From Pseudomonadota bacterium (GTDB lineage: Bacteria > Pseudomonadota > Alphaproteobacteria > Ferrovibrionales > Ferrovibrionaceae), in NCBI GenBank assembly GCA_021793055.1, contig JAJYTL010000073.1, forward strand, positions 1 through 12,064: 12,064 nucleotides of DNA. Reading direction: 5' to 3'. This document shows positions 1 to 5,706 of the stretch, in pieces (within the stretch, counting starts at the first letter, position 1; each line of letters starts with the position of its first letter). The notes beneath the pieces are model-generated. The model was not told the DNA's origin, searched no databases, and was given only the letters and a program-made list of their open reading frames with translations. Position numbers and translations under genes: made by a program.

Positions 1-43
1 GGATAGCCAAAGACGGATTTTTTCTCGCCGGCAAAGAGAGTCC

Positions 44-72
44 TTGCCTGAAGACAGACCAGTCTGTATGTT
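44..72 (+). promoter_or_regulatory. Candidate sigma-70 promoter of the TetR-family gene
   Basis: A -35 hexamer TTGCCT (44-49) and a -10 hexamer TATGTT (67-72) are separated by exactly 17 bp, each matching 4 of 6 consensus bases. Transcription would begin near 79, about 60 bases before the chosen start codon at 139. The spacer is occupied by a palindrome, which fits repression of this promoter by a TetR-type protein. Seen by eye only. Confidence 0.55.
54..67. promoter_or_regulatory. Palindromic operator, probably bound by the adjacent TetR-family regulator
   Basis: The sequence ACAGAC-CA-GTCTGT is an inverted repeat with perfect 6-bp arms. It lies in the -35/-10 spacer and overlaps the first base of the -10 hexamer, so binding should block RNA polymerase. 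AGACC/GGTCT-type palindromes are common operators for TetR-family proteins. The site could also control a gene beyond the left edge. Binding by the neighbouring protein is inferred from position. Confidence 0.55.
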
Positions 73-138
73 TTTTTGGCATGCTCGCGGTCCCGGTGCG
101 TCGGTGGGCGAGACAGACGATCGAAGGGAGCCGACGCG

Positions 139-876
139 ATGTTACCGAATCCGGCAAGACCGCACTCGAGCTCGGCTCGGCGCGATCCGGTGAGGGGAGC
201 CGAAGAAGCCGGCATCGCGACCAAACACGCCGGCGGCGCGCCCGCCGGCGCGCAAAGCCCGGCCGACAAGATCCTTGTCGCCGCGATGCGGCTCTTCTGC
301 CGCGAGGGCATTCATGCCACCGGGGTCGATCGCATCCTGGCCGAAGCTGGCACCGCCAAGGCGACGCTCTACAAGCGCTTCGGCTCCAAGGACGGCCTCG
401 TGCACGAAGTCCTGCGCCGCCACGGCGACGCCTGGCGGGCATGGTTCAACGAGACGCTCGATGCCTGTCCCGGCGGCCCCGCGGAACGCCTCGTCGCGAT
501 ATTCGACGTACTGCAGCGCTGGTTCGACGGCGACGATTATTTCGGCTGCGCCTTCATCAACGCGGTCGCCGAACACGACAAGGCGGATGGGGCGATCCGC
601 GCCTTGGCGCTGGATCACAAGCGTCAGGTGCTGGACCGCGTGCGCGCGCTGGCCGAGGCCGCCGGCGTTTTGGCGCCGGATGCGCTCACGCACCAGATCG
701 GCCTACTCATGGACGGCGCCATCATCGCGGCGCTCGTCACCGGCTCGAGCGAACCGGCGACGACCGCCCGCGTCGCCGCTCAAGCGTTGGTAAAAATCGC
801 GCTCGAAACGACAAGCGAAGCCGCCGACGCGCCGATGGCCGCGATCAGGCGACGCGCGGAACGCCCCGGCTCGTAG
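139..876 (+). CDS. TetR/AcrR-family transcriptional regulator
   Basis: Predicted 245-residue one-component repressor. The N-terminal DNA-binding domain spans roughly residues 42-90, with the helix-turn-helix around 58-85; 'GTAKATLYKRFGSKDGL' is the hallmark recognition helix and following turn. The C-terminal ligand and dimer domain contains an FGCAFINAVAEH segment (135-146) often seen in this family. The open frame extends upstream to 76, but ATG at 139 is preferred because AGGGAG lies 8 bases before it. About 40 poorly conserved residues precede the HTH. The gene sits behind a promoter with an internal palindrome, so autorepression is likely. Its 3' end overlaps the 3' end of the convergent reductase pseudogene by 32 bp. 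The ligand is unknown; the neighbouring reductase might once have been a target, but that is a guess. Confidence 0.9.
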   Translation: MLPNPARPHSSSARRDPVRGAEEAGIATKHAGGAPAGAQSPADKILVAAMRLFCREGIHATGVDRILAEAGTAKATLYKRFGSKDGLVHEVLRRHGDAWRAWFNETLDACPGGPAERLVAIFDVLQRWFDGDDYFGCAFINAVAEHDKADGAIRALALDHKRQVLDRVRALAEAAGVLAPDALTHQIGLLMDGAIIAALVTGSSEPATTARVAAQALVKIALETTSEAADAPMAAIRRRAERPGS

Positions 877-1796
877 AATGCTCGAAATGGCGCGGCTGAT
901 CCGGCCGCGCCAGGGCGTAAACCGCCTGCACCGCCATCGCCGCCTCGGCGAAGCCGCACAGGATCAGCTTCAGTTTGCCCGGATACGCCGCGGCGTCGCC
1001 GATGGCGGAGACGCCCGGCCGGCTTGTCGCCATGGTCGCCGGATCGACCGGAACCCCGCCGTTCGCCGCCGCGAGCCCGAGTTTCGCTGCCGCGGCCGGA
1101 TCGGTTGCGAGACCGAAAAACAGCAGCAGGCTATCCGCCGCGAGGCGGCGCGTTTCGCCGTCCAGCGCGCGGACCACGACCGCCGCGAGCTCTCGCCCAT
1201 CGCCCTCCAGCGCCGCGAGCTGAAAGGGCACCACGGTTTCGATGCGCCCCGCCGCGACCGCCTTGTTCGAGCGCTTGGCACATCGCCGGCTGGGCGCGGA
1301 AGCGGGCCCGCCGATGCACCAGCTGGACGGCGGCGGCGATGCCGCTCAAGGCCAGCGCCCAATCGACCGCCGAGTCGCCGCCGCCGGCGATCACCACCCG
1401 CTTGCCGCGGAAGGCCTCCCGTCGCGTCACCGCATAGTGCACACTCACGCCCTCGTAAGCTTCGATGCCCGGGAAGGGCGGCCGATTCGGCCGAAACAAG
1501 CCGCCGCCCGAGGCGACGATCACCGCCTTGGCGCGGATTCGCGTCCCGGCGGCGGTCGACAGCACGAAACCCTCGGCGGCGCTTCCCGATAGCGCGCTCG
1601 CAACCTCGCCCTCGCCCAAGTGATAGACCGGCCGGAAGGGCGCCGCCTGGCGCGCCAGACTCTCGATCAATGCGCCGCCCGCAAGCTCGGGATAGGCCGG
1701 GATGTCGTAGATCGGCTTTTCCGGATAAAGCGCGGCGCATTGCCCGCCGACCGCCGGCAAGGCATCGACGACATGGCACGCAAGCCACCCTAATAT
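845..1796 (-). pseudogene. Ferredoxin/flavodoxin-NADP reductase (TrxB-like type), 5'-truncated and frameshifted
   Basis: Remnant of a homodimeric FAD/NADPH oxidoreductase that passes electrons from NADPH to ferredoxin or flavodoxin. The upstream part (about 1796 down to 1265) encodes HVVDALPAVGGQCAALYPEK, then the NADPH-binding segment GKRVVIAGGGDSAVDWAL, and LVHRR. The downstream part, in another frame, encodes GRIETVVPFQL, then the FAD-contacting AIGDAAAYPGKLKLILCGF, ending in TGA at 845-847. Removing one base from the CC at 1261-1262 joins the halves as LEQAVAAGRIETVVPF, which restores the expected family sequence. The N-terminal GxGxxG FAD motif (about 25-30 residues) is absent; upstream codons give unrelated sequence. 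There is no CxxC motif, so it is not a true thioredoxin reductase. A sequencing error could explain the frameshift but not the missing start. Confidence 0.85.
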
Positions 1797-1805
1797 TCGA
1801 CATAG

Positions 1806-2021
1806 ATGACCCTCTCGGGCGCGCCCGGAGGGCGAATCGAGCGTTCTCGCACGGCCCTAGCCGCGCATCGGGAGTCCGTCCCCGTCGAGGTAGTGGAGGT
1901 GGCCGCGACGGCGCTCTGGAATGCCTTGGAAGAGATTTATCCCCTTTGGGAGCGCGCCTTTGAGCTTACCCACGGCAACGGAGAAGTGGTCGATTTCGCG
2001 GGCCCGCAGCCCGTCGCCTAA
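1806..2021 (+). CDS. Short hypothetical frame, possibly the 3' remnant of a gene
   Basis: A 71-codon frame whose first ATG directly follows an in-frame TAG, with no Shine-Dalgarno sequence, ending 30 bases before a strong same-strand terminator. The first ~25 residues are basic and low-complexity. The rest (VEVVEVAATALWNALEEI, then YPLWERAFELTHGNGEV) looks like real folded protein, acidic and helical. I do not recognise a family. Because the reductase pseudogene on the other strand loses its homology within about 10 bp of this frame's start, I read it as the C-terminal end of a gene truncated by the same rearrangement. It may equally be chance coding. Confidence 0.3.
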   Translation: MTLSGAPGGRIERSRTALAAHRESVPVEVVEVAATALWNALEEIYPLWERAFELTHGNGEVVDFAGPQPVA

Positions 2022-2051
2022 ACGCTGACCCTCGCCGACCTCCCGACCTCA

Positions 2052-2077
2052 GCCCCGCTTCGGCGGGGCATTTTTTT
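2052..2077 (+). terminator. Rho-independent terminator
   Basis: A perfect 7-bp GC stem GCCCCGC/GCGGGGC (2052-2058 and 2063-2069) with a stable TTCG tetraloop is followed after one A by seven T residues (2071-2077). It closes the plus-strand unit that includes the short frame ending at 2021, and implies that transcription from the left really reaches this point. Confidence 0.9.
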
Positions 2078-2133
2078 GCTTTCCGCGTGGATCGGGCGCC
2101 CCCCGCATGAGTGCCGTGCTCAGGGGTCTCAGC

Positions 2134-2319
2134 CTAAGCTGACTGTTCTTTGCCCGTTAGGTCTTTCACGGCTGCGCCTACCTCTGACCAGAATTCCACA
2201 CCGCAGCTTTTGCCATCGCGGGCACTCTCGCGAATACGGCTTTCGACCACTGAGAGCGCTCCAGGCCCAAAGGTCGCCAGCATGTCCTTTGCAACAGCAG
2301 TGGCGTTCTGGTCTTCCAT
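2134..2319 (-). CDS. Small helical hypothetical protein, paralogous to its upstream neighbour
   Basis: Encodes 61 residues from ATG at 2319 (MEDQNATAVAKDML); a longer version from TTG at 2340 is possible. No clear Shine-Dalgarno is seen. The pattern A-x3-A-x2-M-L-A-x-F-G-x2-A, then G-x3-G-x2-F-W and a final helix, recurs in small alphaproteobacterial proteins of unknown function (from memory). The product aligns without gaps over 49 residues to the product of the gene 45 bp upstream, with 13 identities by hand count. It is predicted to be a soluble two-helix protein with no signal peptide or membrane segment. Function unknown. The ungapped similarity to a neighbour is the main reason to accept it as a real gene. 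Confidence 0.55.
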   Translation of the reverse strand: MEDQNATAVAKDMLATFGPGALSVVESRIRESARDGKSCGVEFWSEVGAAVKDLTGKEQSA

Positions 2320-2364
2320 AACCACAAGAATAGGGCGCAAAAATTAAGGAGATATTAATCAAAT

Positions 2365-2568
2365 TCAGTCGGGCGCCATGCCGGGCGCCTCGCCGTGCGT
2401 CCCCGCCAACAAGCGCGCAGCCAAAGCGGCTCGCCGCCAGAATGTCGCCCCTTCTCTATCGCCAACCGCATCGTGATCGGCGGCATTCTGTTCCATCTCG
2501 GCCGCCGCTTTGGCGCCGAGTCTGGCGATCATCTCCTGAGCTATGACAACGGCGTCGCCGAGGGTCAT
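2365..2568 (-). CDS. Small helical hypothetical protein, paralogous to its downstream neighbour
   Basis: Encodes 67 residues from ATG at 2568. The core AVVIAQEMIARLGAKAA, then GDREGATFWRRAALAARLL, has the same spacing of A, M, A, G, A, E, G, G, FW and L residues as the product of the gene at 2134-2319. A short Pro/Gly-rich tail ends it. Two consecutive same-strand genes of this type suggest a tandem duplication, old enough that identity is only about 27% over the aligned core. There is no recognisable Shine-Dalgarno (upstream is TTGAAAT), so expression is uncertain. The family appears to be one of short alphaproteobacterial proteins without assigned function; no catalytic motif is visible. 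Confidence 0.55.
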   Translation of the reverse strand: MTLGDAVVIAQEMIARLGAKAAAEMEQNAADHDAVGDREGATFWRRAALAARLLAGTHGEAPGMAPD

Positions 2569-2709
2569 ATTTCAATACAGTGACATTACCCGTCGCAAAA
2601 CCATGACACAGGTCAAGCGGAGCTCCAAGGTGGGGCGCCTTGCACGGCGGTTCCGGGCGCCGCGTCTCCCCTCCGGATGGCCCCGCTTCGCAAGGGCTTT
2701 TTCTTCAAG

Positions 2710-2723
2710 TTGACCCGGGTCAA
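2710..2723. repeat. 14-bp perfect palindrome
   Basis: TTGACCCGGGTCAA is a perfect inverted repeat, extendable to 20 bp with one mismatched pair (AAG...TTT flanks). It lies 11 bp past the end of the three-TM protein gene. No T-tract follows on either strand, so it is a poor terminator; a dimeric-protein binding site is possible. The rest of 2569-2734 holds nothing I can identify. Confidence 0.5.
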
Positions 2724-2734
2724 TTTGGCCCCCC

Positions 2735-3349
2735 TCAGCCGGCCAGAACGCTTGCCGCGAATAAGGTGCCCGCTACGAACGCGGCGAGGGACGCGATCCC
2801 GCACCGAATGGCGGTTCGCTGCCATCGCTGGGATCGTTCCTGTTCCGCGCCGATCGCCGCGAGTGCCGCCCCTATTTTTTCGCCCCACTTTTCGGATCGC
2901 TCTTGAGGGTCTCGCCCCTGTTGCAGGATCAGCTTGGTGTGTTCTCGACGCACTGAGGTCATGCCGCTATCCGCCGCGCAAGCTTGGTAGGCCGCTAGGC
3001 TGGTGATGGCAATTAGAACGAGGCCCAGGACAAAGCATCCAATGCCTAAAAGCGCCCTCGGTAAGTGAGCGGAGAACTGCGCCCCGGCAAGTTTTGCGAA
3101 GGCCGGGAAAGCGACGAGCGCGCCGCCGTTTAGCCAGAATATGGTCTGGATAGTCATCTTGGCGTAAGCGTGCCCCATATCCACGGCGCGCAGGAACTCC
3201 TCCTGGTGCGGGCGTACGTCGGTTTCCCACGTCTGCAGGAAGGTCCGATGCTTGTCGTTTTCGACCGCGGCTTCCTGAAGCCGGAGCTGCACCTTCTGCA
3301 GTTCCAACATGAGCGCAGCATTTTGTTGATCGATATTTTGCTCGGCCAC
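2735..3349 (-). CDS. Hypothetical inner-membrane protein, N-terminal coiled coil plus three TM segments
   Basis: 204 residues from a GTG start (3349), preceded by a weak GGGGTGGG purine stretch. Residues 8-36 are Gln/Glu/Leu-rich and probably form a coiled coil. TM1 is about 66-88 and contains a WLNGGALVAF motif, TM2 about 97-122, TM3 about 181-203. Between TM2 and TM3 lies a charged cytoplasmic-type segment with RDPQERSEKWGEK and EQERSQRWQR. A TM1 with L-N-G-G-A recurs in small proteobacterial membrane proteins of unknown role (recollection, unverified). It is divergent from the HsdR-N-like gene, 176 bp apart. No enzyme motif is visible. It could be a membrane-acting partner in an accessory system or an unrelated cargo gene. 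ATG at 3310 is an alternative start. Confidence 0.7.
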   Translation of the reverse strand: MAEQNIDQQNAALMLELQKVQLRLQEAAVENDKHRTFLQTWETDVRPHQEEFLRAVDMGHAYAKMTIQTIFWLNGGALVAFPAFAKLAGAQFSAHLPRALLGIGCFVLGLVLIAITSLAAYQACAADSGMTSVRREHTKLILQQGRDPQERSEKWGEKIGAALAAIGAEQERSQRWQRTAIRCGIASLAAFVAGTLFAASVLAG

Positions 3350-3525
3350 CTTTGCCCACCCCGACTACGATTCGGCGACTAGAAGAAATTGTACCACCGA
3401 GGGGCTGGGCACCTGTCGAGCAGGCGGCCGTCCTAACCTGGAGCGCCTTTTTGCATGTAGGCCCTTCGCCCTGGCAAAAGCTCCGCAACGGGCGGTAGAA
3501 TTTCCCTCTCTCGGGGAGGGGAGGC

Positions 3526-4422
3526 GTGGAAGAGGCCGCAGCAGGGTTCAAGGCGCTTTCCGCCTATCGGCATTGCATCGAACGAATTAGCAGCCGGTGG
3601 GGATGGTTCCGCACGACGCGGGCCGACCGCTTGCGCCACGGAAACGAAGCCGAGAAGGTCGCCGAGACGATCCTCGAGGACCTATTCACCGAAGTGCTCG
3701 ACTGGTCGAAGGGCGATATCGCCTATCAGACAGGATTTGCCGACATCGTCTTGAGCCGGAACCTCGCGAAATACCTCGTCGTCGAGGTGAAGCGACCGGG
3801 CTCGCTCTGGCCGGGGCGGCAAGCTCTTGAGGCGGCCCTGCAGCAAGCGCGCCGGTACGCAGATGAACAGAAGGTCCCGTGCATCGCCGCGAGCGACGGC
3901 CGGTTCTTCTACGCCGCGAATATCGAACATGGAGTCCTTAAGGACCGGGCGCTTCTCGATCTCGATCACCCCGAGCCGCCGCCGGCGCTCTGGTGGCTCA
4001 GCGTGCACGGGGTCTATCGGCCGTGCGAGGAGCCGGTAGCGTGGCCCGCGGCGCCCGGCGCCGTCGTCGCGCCCCCAGAGATCTCGGCCGGCACGCTGCT
4101 CCATCAAAAATACAAGCTGCCCGCCGGCTGCTTCGCCTATATCGGCAACGCGAACGATCCGCGCACTTGGAAGCTGCCTTACCGAACGGTCGACGGCCGC
4201 GTGGACGAAAAGCGGCTCCCCAAGGCGATCCAGGCGCTATTGAGCAACTATCGGGGCGCTAAGGTTGGCAGCATCCCCGAGGCGGCGCTCCCGGCCGTCT
4301 TGCGGACGCTCGCCCGCGCGGCGGCGGAGGAAGGCCGCATGCCGCCGCAGGCCACGAATCCGGCGCCGGTCTACCAGAGCCTGGTGCTGGTCCTGGCGCA
4401 GATCGGCGCGACCGAGACATGA
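3526..4422 (+). CDS. HsdR-N-like PD-(D/E)xK nuclease domain fused to an unrelated C-terminal domain
   Basis: 298 residues from GTG, preceded by a strong purine-rich ribosome site (GGGGAGGGGAGG). Residues ~35-135 resemble the N-terminal nuclease domain of type I restriction R subunits: E44 in a leading helix, 'GFADIVL' (D73), 'VVEVKRPG' (E87 and K89, the D...ExK catalytic set), and QQARRYA (106-112) matching the family QxxxY motif. There is no helicase (no Walker A or DEAD/H box), and full HsdR is about 1000 residues, so this is a stand-alone nuclease-type protein rather than a truncated HsdR. Residues ~200-295 form a second conserved-looking module, CFAYIGN...TWKLPYRTVDG...LPKAIQALLSNYRG, reminiscent of a domain appended to phage-related proteins. 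No hsdM or hsdS is nearby. DNA cleavage is inferred from the motifs; the biological role is unknown. Confidence 0.75.
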   Translation: MEEAAAGFKALSAYRHCIERISSRWGWFRTTRADRLRHGNEAEKVAETILEDLFTEVLDWSKGDIAYQTGFADIVLSRNLAKYLVVEVKRPGSLWPGRQALEAALQQARRYADEQKVPCIAASDGRFFYAANIEHGVLKDRALLDLDHPEPPPALWWLSVHGVYRPCEEPVAWPAAPGAVVAPPEISAGTLLHQKYKLPAGCFAYIGNANDPRTWKLPYRTVDGRVDEKRLPKAIQALLSNYRGAKVGSIPEAALPAVLRTLARAAAEEGRMPPQATNPAPVYQSLVLVLAQIGATET

Positions 4423-4476
4423 GCCGGGGCTCGCCGGCGCTCGCTCGCTTGGACAGCCGCCGCGGACTGCCCGGCG

Positions 4477-4514
4477 TGGTATCCGCTTGGTATCCAGAGC
4501 CGCTTTTGGCGGCT
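4477..4514. repeat. Short direct repeat and hairpin between the nuclease-like gene and tRNA-Pro
   Basis: TGGTATCC occurs twice (4477-4484 and 4488-4495), one helical turn (11 bp) apart. It is followed at once by a 6-bp hairpin AGCCGC-TTTTG-GCGGCT (4498-4514). No T-tract follows on either strand, so it is not a convincing terminator. The placement beside a tRNA 3' end might suit a protein-binding site. Confidence 0.4.
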
Positions 4515-4543
4515 GGGCCTTCCATCTAACCTTTTGGAAAAAT

Positions 4544-4620
4544 TGGTCGGAGCGGCGGGATTTGAACCCACGACCCCCAGTCCCCCAGACTGATGCGCTA
4601 CCAGGCTGCGCTACGCTCCG
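4544..4620 (-). tRNA. tRNA-Pro (anticodon GGG), CCA encoded
   Basis: The minus strand gives acceptor CGGAGCG paired with CGCTCCG, a D-arm with GCGC stems, and an anticodon arm TCAGT-CTGGGGG-ACTGG, giving anticodon GGG (reads CCC and CCU). The T-arm contains GGTTCAAATCC, the discriminator is A, and the genome encodes the CCA end (4544-4546). Length is 77 bases. T residues follow directly after the CCA. It has its own promoter at 4662-4690. The extreme 3' end of the merR reading frame overlaps the tRNA's 5' end by 10 bp. Confidence 0.97.
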
Positions 4621-5312
4621 GCCCAATGGCCCATCGGCCCGCAGGCCGATCGACCGGCGGCACTATAGCTTCGCGGCCGGCAGCTGGCAACGCGGGGCGC
4701 GGCAAACGCCGCCGATTTCCTTGGACCCCGAAGTCGCCCCGGCGGCGCAGCCGCAAGGCCTTGACGCAAAGGGAAAATCGTCTCGCCCCGAGCTGCGGGC
4801 GGGGGTGAGGATCGCTCGTGACGGAGCAGGTCGCGAAGGGTGGCGAGCTCGTCCCGGATCGCCGCCAGCGCCGCCCGCTCCTCGGCCCCGAGCGGCCCGT
4901 GCGGCTGCCCCGCCAGGGACGACGCCGGCGCGGCGCTCGGCCGCGAACCGGCGGCCTCGGGCAGATCGGCAACGGGCACGGCTCTCGGCGGCGCCGTTTC
5001 GCCGCCGGCTGCCTCGGGCAAGGCAGCCTCGCCCGCCTCGGCCTCTTTCGATCCGGCGCGCAACAGCTTCTGCACGCCCTTGATGGTGTAGCCCTCTTCG
5101 TAGAGGAGCCGCCGGACGCGATGCAGGAAGGCGACATCCTCGGGCCGGTAATAGCGCCGCCCGCCGGCCCGCTTGAGCGGCCGGAGCTGGAAAAAGCGGG
5201 TTTCCCAGAAGCGCAGCACGTGCTGCGGCACGCCGACCTCGGCCGCCACCTCGCTGATGGTGCGGAACGCCGTCGGCGACTTGCTGGCGCCGCTTTGCCG
5301 CATCTCGTTCAT
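4611..5312 (-). CDS. MerR-family transcriptional regulator with an atypical C-terminal extension
   Basis: 233 residues. The N-terminal winged HTH (about 17-85) has the MerR signature: TISEVAAEVGV, then LRFWETRF, GGRRYYRPEDV, and GYTIKGVQKLL. Proteins of this type directly follow ihfA in many alphaproteobacteria (family knowledge). A Pro/Ala-rich linker (about 90-140) leads to a helix LAAIRDELATLRDLLR (149-164), where such proteins commonly end. The remaining ~65 residues are Arg/Ala/Pro-rich, unlike conserved protein, and run through the tRNA-Pro promoter into the tRNA itself. They probably result from loss of the original stop codon or a frameshift in stop-poor GC-rich DNA. The gene lies 22 bp after ihfA, so it is likely cotranscribed. 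No metal-binding cysteine cluster is seen, so it is not a classic mercury/copper sensor. Confidence 0.88.
   Translation of the reverse strand: MNEMRQSGASKSPTAFRTISEVAAEVGVPQHVLRFWETRFFQLRPLKRAGGRRYYRPEDVAFLHRVRRLLYEEGYTIKGVQKLLRAGSKEAEAGEAALPEAAGGETAPPRAVPVADLPEAAGSRPSAAPASSLAGQPHGPLGAEERAALAAIRDELATLRDLLRHERSSPPPAARGETIFPLRQGLAAAPPGRLRGPRKSAAFAAPRVASCRPRSYSAAGRSACGPMGHWAGA
4662..4690 (-). promoter_or_regulatory. Promoter of tRNA-Pro
   Basis: Read on the minus strand, TTGCCA (4685-4690) and TATAGT (4662-4667) are separated by exactly 17 bp; each matches 5 of 6 consensus bases. Initiation near 4655 would leave a ~35-base leader before the mature tRNA 5' end at 4620. The promoter lies inside the 3' extension of the merR frame. 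Confidence 0.75.
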
Positions 5313-5334
5313 GTCACCGCCGGATGAAACTTCG

Positions 5335-5643
5335 TCACCGCAACTTCGCCAGAGCCGCGTTGATTCGCGCCTTCAGGACCTGCGAGGCGCGGAACACCAA
5401 TACCCGGCGCGGCTCGATCGGCACTTCGTCGCCGGTTTTCGGGTTGCGCCCCATGCGGCCGCTCTTCTGGCGCACCTGAAACGAGCCGAAGGAGGAGATC
5501 TTGACCGTCTCCCCCTGGCTCAGACAGGACGCGATTTCATCGAGAACGGTGTCGACAAGCTCCGACGATTCGTTCCGCGACAGGCCTACCTCTCGGTAGA
5601 CCGCCTCGCTCAGCTCTGCGCGGGTCACCGTGTGTCCAGCCAT
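5335..5643 (-). CDS. ihfA: Integration host factor subunit alpha
   Basis: 102-residue DNA-bending protein that pairs with IHF beta to make sharp, sequence-directed bends used in transcription, replication and recombination. It has the full HU/IHF fold: helical N-terminus (TVTRAELSEAVYREVGLSR), VKISSFGSFQVRQKSGR, and the beta-arm GRNPKTG, with the intercalating proline at 68. 'EPRRVLVFRASQVLK' is the alpha-type C-terminal signature, distinguishing it from HU. Length is typical. AAGGAG lies 7 bases before the ATG at 5643. The gene follows fabH by 63 bp and precedes the MerR-type gene by 22 bp, the usual alphaproteobacterial order. Confidence 0.97.
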   Translation of the reverse strand: MAGHTVTRAELSEAVYREVGLSRNESSELVDTVLDEIASCLSQGETVKISSFGSFQVRQKSGRMGRNPKTGDEVPIEPRRVLVFRASQVLKARINAALAKLR

Positions 5644-5706
5644 GGTCAGCTCCTTGCCTATTATGGGAAACTACCTTTGGCTCTCGGGGTCCGTCAACAT
5701 CCGCCC

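Noticed and set aside
878..1963. 361-codon plus-strand open frame
   Set aside because: Antisense to the reductase pseudogene; Arg/Pro-rich with no recognisable domain.
2680..2705. GCCC...GGGC followed by TTTTT, resembling a plus-strand terminator
   Set aside because: The stem is only about 4 bp with a long loop, and no plus-strand gene precedes it.
3500..3525. Possible hairpin in the CT-rich/GA-rich stretch before the nuclease-like gene
   Set aside because: Pairing is short and imperfect; the GA-rich half is better explained as an extended ribosome binding site.
4237..4626. Minus-strand open frame starting with VAQPGSASVWGTGGRG-like sequence
   Set aside because: This is a well-known artefact of translating a tRNA gene; the frame lies over tRNA-Pro and the antisense of the nuclease-like gene.
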